Shown here: in pieces, positions 54,646-64,000 of the stretch | Position numbering within the stretch: position 1 is the first letter of the stretch | How the letters are laid out: each line of letters starts with the position of its first letter | Assembly: GCA_023525975.1 (NCBI GenBank) | Contig: CM042035.1 | Span: 30,223,001 to 30,287,000, forward strand | Length of the DNA stretch: 64,000 nucleotides | From: Smallanthus sonchifolius | Taxonomy: Eukaryota > Streptophyta > Magnoliopsida > Asterales > Asteraceae | Direction of reading: 5' to 3' | Translations under genes and position numbers: made by a program | Notes under the pieces: model-generated | The model's input: the letters and a program-made list of their open reading frames with translations, nothing else | What the model was told of the DNA's origin: nothing | The model's database searches: none

Positions 54646-54918
54646 TACATATATGCAATGTTGAAAATAATAAGAAAAAAAACAACGAGTTAATTCTTAT
54701 TTTTTATAATGTTATTTATACTCAAATGAAAGATAAACAAATTCTTGATTTAATGGTGTAATTTTTTTTTTAAAATAATAATGTATGCAAAAGATAGAAA
54801 CGTTTAAAGATTTATATATTTTAAGTTCCAAGTTTACCAGTCCTCTTTAAAATTTACCCCTTCTTTTCTTAGTGGTTCTCTAGTTCTCTCATTAAAGTGA
54901 ATTCTCTCATGAACTCAA

Positions 54919-54919
<1 letters not shown>

Positions 54920-55010
<91 letters not shown>

Positions 55011-55011
55011 C
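54920..55011. repeat. (AT)n(GT)n microsatellite
   Basis: About 37 AT units followed by about 9 GT units, immediately before the copy 2 fragment. A likely breakpoint or polymorphic site. Confidence 0.95.
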
Positions 55012-55095
55012 TTCACATAAAAAGTTGATATGAAAAGGTATACCAAGACTCCTCCGGATTACGTATTGGAAAACCGTTTCGTTTTTTGCTTTGTG
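55012..55095 (+). pseudogene. MEKY family, copy 2 (5' fragment)
   Basis: 'cttcacataaaaagttgatatg' then a frame like MKRYTKTPPDYVLENRFV, closely matching the starts of copies 1 and 3. It breaks off at about 55085 and is directly followed by the inverted 3' part of copy 3. Confidence 0.65.
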
Positions 55096-55099
55096 CGGA

Positions 55100-55357
55100 G
55101 TGTCATAGTTGATACTTGTTTTTTACTTGTGCGGAGTGTTTATACACAAAATGTCTGTGAACATTGTAATTTATAGCAGTGATAAATGGGATACTCGTAT
55201 AAATCGCCAGCCAAGTCTTCAGAATACTCGTATAAATCGTCAACTCGACCATTATCAGGTTCGAAAAACGATCGGTTTTCTTGTTGGTTACCCGCAGGGT
55301 CATCATCAAGAGGCTATTCAGCAAGAGGGTTATCTGATTCATCAACCAGAGGATTAT
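55100..55357 (-). pseudogene. MEKY family, copy 3, 3' part
   Basis: Minus strand: PLVDESDNPLAE, stop, PLDDDPAGNQQENRSFFEPD, NGRVDDLYEYSEDLAGDLYEY. This matches the second half of copy 1 (LDDDPAAKQQEKGRVDDLY). It is separated from its first half (58991-59102) by the solo LTR. Dropping the LTR and one ATTAT joins the halves in frame across EAYN/PLVDE. Confidence 0.7.
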
Positions 55358-58300
55358 TGTCACACCCTGAAATCCATAGCGGTTTACCCGCGGTCATGAC
55401 TGTCAAGGATCATCGGTCCTGGTCATTTCGAAAGACCTCTAAATGGTTTTCGAAAAGTCATTTCGTTTGATCATCATAAAACATAAATAATTTTACAGAG
55501 TTTAAGAAAATGCGGAATGTAAATGCGAAAGCAAAAGTAATGTATCAAAATATTGAAGCATAATGTCTTTAGGTTCGCATAAACCTAAACTTCTAATGAA
55601 AACATGCAATGTGACTCCAGATATGAAAATCCTAGTCCTTGTGCAAATGCTTAGCGACCTGATATAAACATGCTTAAAAGTGTCAATATAAAGTTGGTTA
55701 GTTCACAGATTTGAAGTAGCAGCAAAAGAAATGAAAACAGTGTAACAGTACGTATTTCTACTAATGATTCGATTGTTGATCAGACAATGTATAATAATAA
55801 TATATGCAATTCACTGAAACCGAATCTCAACGAAGGAATGCAGAAACTAGCATTTTGCCTCTTACGTGGCCAGCACGCAATGGATTAGGTCAATGATGCA
55901 CCTGTTAGACCTCCAATCAAAGTTAGAGCGACTATCCTGGGAGGGGGTTGTAAACCCCAATAGTACTATTCATGATTACCTCACTTGGGAAAGTAATTAA
56001 CGGTTCGATTATGAGAGAACTTACGTGCAAGAAATGCACCCACTTATGTATTAAAGCGAACTCAAGAAGTAACGTCATACGACTAAGAAAATAGTTTTAG
56101 CGTGTATCTCCCCCAAAGGAAAAGTAAGTAAAGTAGGGGCGTGAAAACTCACCAGGGAATGAGGTGATAGTAGTATGAAAAACAACACGAGAATCCTAGG
56201 AAAAGTCCGAATGACCGACCTATCCGAGCGCTAGAAACGTTAAGGCTATAATGTCTAAGAAATGTAAACATGGTTTATGTAACCACATTCATCCAAACGA
56301 CTCAATGTTGAAAGGTTACGTTGACATTTTGAAATGGTTTGACCAAGTGTGACACGACGACCCTTTGGTGACATATGGTGAAAGCATATACAAGTAACAC
56401 ATAAGTAGAACCTTATGACACAACACACACATTCAATTAATTGCATAAGTTCATGGCATATACTAAGTAACATAGTATACCTAAGTTCATGTCATAAGTA
56501 GTAACACATATACTCAAGTAATTGCATAAGTTCATGTTATACAACTATACAAGTCTAAGTCACAAGTCTAGTAAGCAGACATAGCATTTGTACATAATCA
56601 TAATATAGTTCCATATCATGACAAAAAAAACAATTTACATAACTCATGCCATTGTATTAATCATCTATTAATATCATTTCAACCACATTCAGACAAGTAA
56701 AGTAACTTGGTAACTTGTAACCTAATTTATGCAACAACAAAGTTTCCTTCTTTGGAAAGCTAGGGTTTTGATACCCTTTGTGTTACATGGTTCAAAATAA
56801 TAAACAATACATGAAATTACCCTAATACAATGCTACTAACATGGTTTCATTCATGCATATTCCATATAAAGCAACCATGAAGTTTCCAAACCAATAAAGT
56901 TTCCTTTATTAGTAAGGTCTTTCGAAACGAGTCATAACAAGGCTTTAAACCATCTAAACAAATGATAATAACACGATTTAACCTACCTTAGATAATTATG
57001 TTCCAATAAAGTTTCCTTTTATGGAAAGTTGTCAAATGACAAATGATGCAGTGCAAAGCACACATCTTATTTCCTATTGTTTTAGTGCGTTTTAGATAGT
57101 TTTGCATTCGTTTTGAGTCATTTTTAGTTCATATTGAGTCTTTGTTGTGTTGTCAGGTGCTCGTAAGAAATACAAGTTGAATCATGAAGAGATCGAGCAC
57201 GAGAAGGAGTCCGAAGGAAAAGAATGAAAAAAGTGGGAAAACCAAGTCTTCATAGTACGCGAAGAGTCAGTCCCAGCATCTTGCGATACACGAGGAATTC
57301 CAAATCCGGACCCGACTAGATTGTCCTTCGCGATACGCGAAGGAACAGGAACCTTGTCTCGCGGTACGTGAGAACCCTAATTTCTAAGAAAAAAACCCTA
57401 ATTTGATATTTAATATTTTGTAATCCCATTATGTGAGAGAGTTCGATTTTTAGCTGTCTAAAGAGCATTCTAGGGCGATTTTGAGGCTGGAGAAGGCGAT
57501 TGAAATGCAAGTTTGAAGCTTTCGATTCTGGGTTTGTTAGTTTTAGCTTATTAGGTTTCTAATTCTTGATCTTTGTCTTTGATTAGTTTGTATTAGACCA
57601 TGTTTGGATCAAATACTTCTGTTTTTGGTTTTGAATATGATTAACGTTATATTCTGCCTAGGTCATAGATGAATACTTGTTAAAGTTCGAATTTTTATTT
57701 GATTTTTGGATCTAACTGATGGTTTGATGATTTTGTAAAGATTTCAGTTCAATAATGATGATAAATATGCATGCTTTAATCTGATGTATGATTAATTACA
57801 GTTTCTTATGTTGCTTGTGAATGTCTTTCAGTTTGAGTAGTGTATCTAGATCATAGACTGTGTGTTTGTGATTGTTTGATGATTTGCTAGACGTAGTATT
57901 CCATAGGAACGGTGATTGGGAGTAGGTTATATCTAAGTGTTCTTCTTATCTCGATACCCGAAAGGTGAGAGTAGTCAGTTAGTCTTTGTTATTAGGATTC
58001 TGAGTGTAAACTGTCTGAGAGGAAGTTTCTCTTAGGTTTTTAGTAAGTGTTGCTAATCCGAGTCATAGCTTGTTGATCTGAGATTACCCCGTGCATATTT
58101 AATCCATATTTTTACCATATGTACCAACATGTCTTATAAACTCTTTTTAATGAAAAACCTTTGATAAAAACATGGATTAAAGACATAAAACATGGGTTTT
58201 GCTTGGATGAATGGTTCATACCACCATATGGTTGAAAATCATAAGAAAACATGGATAGATTCTTACCAAATCCATGTATGAGGATGGAATGGTTGTTCCC

Positions 58301-58985
58301 TTGGCTTGTAACACCTTGAATCACCTTGGATAGCTCCTTGGAACACTTGAATGGAAGGATCAAAGCTTGAAAGAGGGTGGAGAGGGGTGAGGGAGTGGCG
58401 GTCGAAAGCAATGCGTGGAGGGTAAGGTTTGCAAAATGTTAAGAGGTTTAGGTTAAAGGTTGTTTAAATAGTAAGGTTTAAGGCTTTTTAGTGGGCTTGG
58501 GCCTTTCTTAGCACATTGGGATTTTTTATAAAAGATAGAGACGTTTTATAAAATATTTTATATTAAAAAGCTGAAATATATTGTTTATGATGTATTACAT
58601 GTCAAATTTATAGAATCTCATTTGAATTTGTCTGTACATATCGTGTATCCGCTAGACAGTGTTAGAAATGAAAGTTTCTCTAAAAATTCCTGAAAAAATT
58701 AATCTAAGCAAGAAATAATAAATCACAGAATTACACGTGATTTATACACACCAAATATATGTCTACATATTAGTTCTATAATTCACCAACGTTCGTGTGA
58801 TAGGACGCGTGTTTGATCCGGTAATCCTCCAAATTACCGATGCATTAATGGAAATGAATTGATTGGACTTTGCTATATGAACTATGTACTTAATTACCCT
58901 ATAATTAAGCACGATGCATGTGTAATCATATGAAATCAAATAATAGCCGGGTATGGATATTAACATGAAATTGTCGAGTACCAGA
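55358..58985 (+). repeat. Solo Tekay-like LTR with TSD ATTAT, containing a nested LTR fragment
   Basis: Starts TGTCACACCCTGAAATCCAT and ends GTCGAGTACCAGA (terminal CA mutated). ATTAT is duplicated at 55353-55357 and 58986-58990. It is homologous to the solo LTR at 14734-17072 in opposite orientation (GTTGTAAACCCCAATAGTACT, CTCACC after a purine-poor stretch) and, in its 3' part, to 1-1048. An Athila-type LTR fragment (57046-58095) interrupts it. It splits a small gene on the minus strand. Confidence 0.8.
57046..58095 (+). repeat. Truncated Athila LTR (element 2 family)
   Basis: Starts TGATGCAGTGCAAAGCACAC and follows the element 2 LTR in order ('gttttgagtcatttttagtt', 'caggtgctcg', dyads at 57245-57370, 'gcctaggtcatagatgaat', 'gattaccccgtgcat'). 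It stops about 500 bp before the expected ACATCA end. Dyads include 57325-57343 CCTTCGCGATACGCGAAGG and CTCGCGGTACGTGAG (about 57358). Confidence 0.8.
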
Positions 58986-58990
58986 ATTAT

Positions 58991-59102
58991 AAGCTTCGTC
59001 AAGAGGAGGGTTATACGGTTCTACAATCGCAGGGTTTTCCGGTGACCCAACGAAACGGTTTTCCAATACGTAATCCGGAGGAGTCTTGGGATACTTTTCC
59101 AT
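58991..59102 (-). pseudogene. MEKY family, copy 3, 5' part
   Basis: Minus strand from the ATG at 59102: MEKYPKTPPDYVLENRFVGS, then PENPAIVEPYNPPLDEAYN ending at the target duplication. Upstream text 'cttcacgtaaaaagttgat' matches copies 1 and 2. The frame carries on in 55357-55100 after the LTR. Confidence 0.7.
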
Positions 59103-59184
59103 ATCAACTTTTTACGTGAAGACATAAAAATAAAAACACCTTTGACAAATAAATAAATATATATATATATATATATATAAATCA

Positions 59185-60000
59185 CTTTTAATACTAAATA
59201 TATCAACATTATACATGAAATCTTATTTATTTATAAAATACATGATACTAAATTGTTTACATTATACATGAAAACTTATTTGTTTACAAAATACATGATA
59301 CTAAATTATTCGCATTATACATGAAACTTATTTATTTACAAAATACATGATACTAAATTGTTTACATTATACATGAAAACTTATTTATTTACAAAATACA
59401 TTATACTAAATTGTTTACATTATACATGAAAACTTATTTGTTTACAAAATACATAATACTAAATTATTCACGTTATACATGAAACTTATTTATTTACAAA
59501 ATACATGATACTAAATTATTCGCATTATAAATGAAAATTATTTATTTACAAAATACATGATACTAAATTGTTTACATTATACATGAAAACTTATTTGTTT
59601 ACAAAATACATGATACTAAATTATTCGCATTATACATGAAACTTTTTTATTTACAAAATACATGATACTAAATTATTCGCATTATACATGAAAAATATTT
59701 ATTTATAAAATACATGATACTAAATTGTGTACATTATACATGAAAACTTATTTGTTTACAAAATACATGATACTAAATTATTCGCATTATACATGAAAAC
59801 TTATTTGTTTACAATATATATAATACTAAATTATTCGCATTATACATGAAACTTATTTATTTATAAAATACATGATACTAAATTGTTTACATTATACATG
59901 AAAACTTATTTGTTTACAATATACATGATACTAAATTGTTCACATTATACATGAAACCTATTTGTTTACAATGTAAATGACACTAGATCATACATGAAAT
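59185..60000. repeat. 53-bp tandem repeat, about 15-16 units
   Basis: Units of 52-54 bp around 'cattatacatgaaaactta' + 'tttgtttacaaaatacatga' + 'tactaaatt'. Two variants alternate in part: one continues 'gtttacatt' (with gaaaacttatttg), the other 'attcgcatt' (with gaaacttatttatt), suggesting a dimeric higher-order unit. It decays at 59950-60070. It is preceded by (AT)n at 59158-59178. Confidence 0.9.
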
Positions 60001-60120
60001 TTGAGTGTTTACATTATACACGGAACTAGACTGTTTACAGTTGTTGCAATTGATTGATCACATTATACACAAGGCATGATCATTCACTTTATCCATGAAA
60101 GTTGAAAGTTGCAAAACTTT

Positions 60121-60231
60121 GAAGCTACTCGGGGTTTAACGTATTCTTGTTCAAACACGAGGAAGCTGCAAAAATTTAAAACTACTCGGGGTTTAACGAA
60201 TTCTTATTCAAACACGAGGAAGCTATGGAAC
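60121..60231. repeat. Tandem duplication of about 59 bp
   Basis: 'ctactcggggtttaacg' and 'ttcaaacacgaggaagct' occur twice (about 60125-60170 and 60184-60230). Confidence 0.85.
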
Positions 60232-60239
60232 TCCAAGTT

Positions 60240-61020
60240 ATGCCACATTATTACTCTTTAGTGTTCTGGTTGACCGTACTATTTAGGGACATAGTTATTT
60301 ACTAGCAACTCATACGTGAAGACAATAGACATGAACTAAGTAATTTTGTGCCCTCTCATGACCCGCCACAAACGGAAGGATCCATATGGACCATGCGACG
60401 ATTCGAGTAATTACGGGTGCACACATAATTATAAAAATCAGCGCATGGAAAACATAGTAAATTTCGTCGTGTGTTATGACGTAAAACCTATCGTGACATA
60501 CAGTAACGAAACTAATATGATATGATAAGAGCATGGTGGATACGCCGTTGGTACTTCCTATATATAAGTGTTCCTGTCATATTGTCAGAAGTAGCGTTGT
60601 TCGTGTCACGTGAAGTTTTACTTTATTTAGACCTTGACCGATGTTTGTGAAATCCTTGCCCAATGATACCTTTGGAACCTAGTAGACTACATCCTAAACA
60701 AATTTTAACCATCAAAATCCTCATCGTTTCCATCCCAAAAGAAGTGTCCCACCTTTAGAGTCCAAATTTTGTTTCAATAGTTTTTCTCCGTAATACTCTT
60801 CAAACTAAATCCACTACGATCATCTATGCCTGACTTGATGACCTGATCTGACCTTGAGTATCAGACCCGAACCTTGTCATCAGCTCACCTCTTTCTTGAT
60901 TCAGTAGCCTCCACTAGTTAAATTTCGGGACGAAATTCCCTCAACATTGCCTCCACTAGTTAAATGAATGAGTATCAGACCCGAACCTAGCCTCCACTAT
61001 ATATAAGTGTTCATGTCATA
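60240..61020 (+). mobile_element. Tekay-like scraps
   Basis: 60536-60566 is the reverse complement of the T1/T2 LTR block (GTGGATACGCCGTTGGTAC, with 'ttcctatatata'). 60927-60948 reads AATTTCGGGACGAAATTCCC, the well-known palindrome at the 3' end of Tekay-type pol/UTR. 'cctccactagttaaat' is repeated at about 60909 and 60951. No readable pol frame. Confidence 0.45.
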
Positions 61021-62589
61021 TATGTAACTCTATATATATATATATATATATTATTATTAATTTCATCCATTCATTTATAAAAATATCAAAACCTTAATAA
61101 AATAAGTTAGTTTTATAAATTTTATAAATAAAACCAAATGTCTTATATACTTAAAATGAATTTAAAACTAAAAGAAAGTGGTCTTGAACCCCTTCATGCC
61201 CTTGAACCCCCATTTTGAACCCTCCTTGCTTCTTCTTGAACCCTGGATAATCATGTGAACTCCAATTTTGACTCACAAAAGTCAAAATTGGATTCAAAAT
61301 CTTTCAATGTCCGTATTTATGGAAATCAATCCTCCCCAAATCATTTACTACTCTAAATAGATCATAAGGAAACCGTTATCAATCTTTTTGATTGAGAAAT
61401 CAATTGGCTTGACCCAATTAAGAGGATTTCAGTTTCAAACCCATAAGACAAACCAAATTCCGTAAATCTCATCCCATTTGAGTTGTTAACGCATTTCAAA
61501 CCATCTAATAGCCTCCTATAAGTTCCCGTTTCACTTCACAGTCAAGTTCATTACAGAAATTTCATTTTTTTTCTCTAATCGCAATCGGTGCTAGTGGGAG
61601 GGAAGGGTCTCGATCTCACGACAAATCAAGGATGCTCAGGTTCTTTCTTACCTCCGAAATCAACATCATGTATCCATTTACCTCCCCTCAAATCGTATCA
61701 TCTTCGTGTTGTGTTGGGATTGATCAAAATTAGGGCTGGTCTGCGATTGGGGACCGGGTGTTGTGTTTTTCAGCATATTATTTTTTTTGTTGCTTTATTT
61801 TGGATGTAGGGCCGATGAACTTTTATAAAGATAATAGGGAAGGCATAAATACTTTTAGTTATGACAAACCGTATACGAATAAATTTTAACATATATATAT
61901 AGAGGGTGGTTATACTAAAAACCTTAGTGAGTTAAAAAAAACCTTGGAACCCCTATCTCAACCATTCATTGTTGATCATCTAAGGTTAAGATTGGTTCTT
62001 GGTAAAAAGTACATTCTCTATCATATTTAAATCTGATTAATAGTACCAAAAGGGAAAAAATGGAAATTACATTGTAAGAGAGTTGGTTTACAACCGGGTA
62101 TTTCAAATCAATTACAATATTAGTTACCATTCACCAATATCAAGAACACACATTAAACGAAACAAAAACCAGACCATTCACATTTGAAACTAGAAACAAG
62201 TTTCTTCAGAGGCATCGAAGAAGGCGTTTTTGAGGAATCGAACAAGGCGGCGAATCTGATTACGCCGGAAGAAAAATGTTTAATCGTTTGCCATTGAAGG
62301 GGATACCACGAAGCAACCGTAAGAAGATGAGGAAATAGAAAGGGTATGTGTTTCAAAAATATTCTATTTAGTATATTGTCCTTTTTAATACGACAAAATC
62401 CATTTTTGTACTTTAGTCGACAAAATGGAAGTGAATGATATTGTAAAATTTAATGAAATGGAAAGTGTAAATTTGTTTTTTTGCAAAACGCTAAAGATAT
62501 GATTTTAAATTTTTTTATCAAACCTTAAGTATGAAGGTCTGGTTAGAGATAAAAACCCTAATTTTGTATTATTTGTGTTAAATTTTAGA
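61021..62589. other. Non-coding, nothing firmly recognised
   Basis: Starts with a short (AT)n (about 61033-61050). Reiterated 'cttgaaccc' phrases lie at 61172-61250. Open frames 61588-61809 and 62153-62356 have no supporting domain. 'aaaaaccttagtgagttaaa' at about 61917 could be the end of a small transposon but no partner end was found. Confidence 0.4.
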
Positions 62590-64000
62590 AAAAGCAGTGG
62601 TAAAGTTGGAAAGAAATCTTTAAAAAGGTGGAGAAAAGGAAGAAAGGAAAAAAATAGAATTGGAAATGAAGAATTTGGAAGAGGGGGACAAAAAGATGGG
62701 TCTAAGTAAGTTAAATGTGTTTTTGATTAAATAGATTAAACTGAGTTGGATTTTATCTGGATTAATATCTATAACTTGTTTTACTGTTTAAATAGATTTT
62801 AGTGATTCAGATGATGATCAAACACCACTTAGTTTGCTAGTAAAGAAAAAAAAGGTAATTGTTTACATATGTAAAATACATGAAAGTATATATATTAGTA
62901 GGATAGACATAGTAATAGTTGATGATTTTCAAGCAGGGAAGAATAAACAGATGGGGGTAGCTCAAGCGTTAAAGAGGTAGCTCAAGTGTTAAAGAGATTT
63001 TTCAGGCAGACATATCGACAGAAGTAGGGAAAGGTAAAAGAATTGTATTTAAAAAAGGCAGACACTTTAAAAAGTTTATGATTAATTAAAAGTTATTTGA
63101 CAATACTTGATTCTAGCAAAAAAAAGGGAAAGAAAGAGAAGTTGGGGATAGTTCTGAAGTTAGAGAGGTGATCCCTAAAGAATTACAAACAGTGACAGGG
63201 AAAGGTATTTACTAGAAAATTTTTAATATTTTACTATTATCATTGTTTAACATTAATAATGTTTTACGTTGTGTTTGTAAACTAGACTTAGATCATGATT
63301 TCAAGGAGGTTGAAGTTGAGGAAAAAGAAATGGACACTAATATTGCCAATGCAGAAACATAAATTGAGATTGTTGCTACTGTAGAAGTTCAAAATATTAT
63401 GTTACTAGAAAAAACAATTGGGGTGCGAAAGGTAAGAAAATTACATATGTAATATACTATTACATATGTAAGTTATATCTATTGATAATAGTAATATGTC
63501 AATTAGAAATAGATTCTGTGTTGAAGGAGATTGATGATGCATTCAAATTAAGCGAAATTGACTTGGGTGAAAAAGGTAAAACAAAATTAAATTTTATTAA
63601 TACTTAATATTCAAGCTGTATAAAGTAATTTATATTTAGTGGTTCATCGTGTAAACAGGTGAGGAAGGATCCCATGGGATGGAGAATCCAATGGATGAGG
63701 AATCAGAAAAAAATAAAAAAAAAACAGATGTTTTTTCGACCGGTAACTAAATTACATTTCTTTGGTGTTGTTATTTTTATAGTATTAATTTTTGTTAAAA
63801 TATACATGTGTTAAAAAAATTCAAATACACATGTTTAGGTCCTGAAACCAATGAGAATAATGAGGGTGATAAATTAAGTAACATTAGCTTTGGTGATGAT
63901 TTACAAATGGACATGGAAAAAAAATGGTAAAGTTTACATATATAACTAATATAAACTTACTCAAGTAATTTTATAGAGGAATTTAATTATACTTATTCAT
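62590..64000 (+). pseudogene. Chain of short charged exon-like blocks, cut by the window end
   Basis: Blocks with splice-like borders, in order: about 62590-62706 (KVGKKSLKRWRKGRKEKN); 62797-62854 (DFSDSDDDQTPLSLLVKKKK, then GTAATT); from 62937 (GKNKQMGVAQALKR); 63118-63205 (EVREVIPKELQTVTGK, then GTATTT); 63286-63430 (DLDHDFKEVEVEEKEMD, a stop at 63360, then VEVQNIMLLEKTIG and GTAAG); 63506-63573 (EIDSVLKEIDDAFKLSEID); 63658-63743 (GEEGSHGMENPMDEESEKN); 63838-63928 (GPETNENNEGDKLSNISFGD). All are rich in Lys/Glu/Asp. I do not recognise a domain. Charged multi-exon middles of this kind occur in plant Ulp1-type transposon genes, which would fit the Ulp1 remnant at 53600, but this is a guess. 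Confidence 0.35.

Noticed and set aside
1..64000. Search for tRNA or rRNA genes
   Set aside because: Only tRNA-complementary primer sites (tRNA-Asp and initiator tRNA-Met type) were seen, not complete tRNA genes; no rRNA text recognised.

Overview
The window reads as repeat-rich, gene-poor nuclear DNA of a flowering plant. Almost all coding signal is transposon-derived. The evidence is Athila-type Ty3/gypsy elements primed by tRNA-Asp, a chromodomain (Tekay/Del-like) gypsy element, Ty1/copia and SIRE-like elements, a PIF/Harbinger element, non-autonomous Helitrons, a LINE tail and Ulp1-protease debris. The repeat text suggests an Asteraceae-like eudicot, but that is only an impression. I see no rRNA, tRNA, CRISPR array, bacterial-type operon or intact ordinary host gene.

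Layout. 1-1048: 3' part of a Tekay-like LTR. 1049-2296: minus-strand remnant. 2297-10523: decayed Athila element 1 (LTR A, PBS, gag, protease, RT, RNase H, truncated integrase), with a piece of chromovirus LTR in its RT/RNase H junction (7492-9140). 10524-12274: LTR B plus a degenerate PBS. 12370-13860: minus-strand copia remnant. About 13960-30195: a minus-strand chromovirus (T1). Its LTR is split by a solo LTR (14734-17072, TSD CTTCC) and by a two-LTR gag-protease-only Athila (element 2, 17762-26094). Its pol is split by another solo LTR (27432-27964, TSD TACGT).

30585-45066: a minus-strand copia element containing a SIRE-like gag-only element (31372-37932) and a solo Athila LTR (40950-42062, TSD AATAT). 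45594-47275: a complete non-autonomous PIF/Harbinger element with a two-exon Myb-like ORF, the best-preserved gene in the window. 48071-49832: LTR C with its PBS. 49880-51733: three related Helitron ends and a LINE 3' end. 52560-59110: copies of an unrecognised small gene family, one split by a solo LTR (55358-58985, TSD ATTAT) whose removal restores its frame, plus an Ulp1 pseudogene and a G-rich minisatellite. 59185-60000: a 53-bp tandem repeat. 60240-61020: Tekay scraps. 62590-64000: short charged exon-like blocks with GT/AG borders.

The most interesting signal is not a gene. In several otherwise unrelated LTR families, a private array of short dyad-symmetric motifs lies just upstream of the presumed TATA box. 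The cores are GCACGGTCGTGC, CTCGCG-GTA-CGCGAG, GCGTACTT-n-AAGTACGC and GTAGCGG-T-CCGCTAC. Outer arm bases differ between copies yet often stay complementary. A comparable AGCCGGCT array precedes the small gene at 52912. All element ages, lineages and functions given here are inferences from reading the sequence; no alignment was computed.
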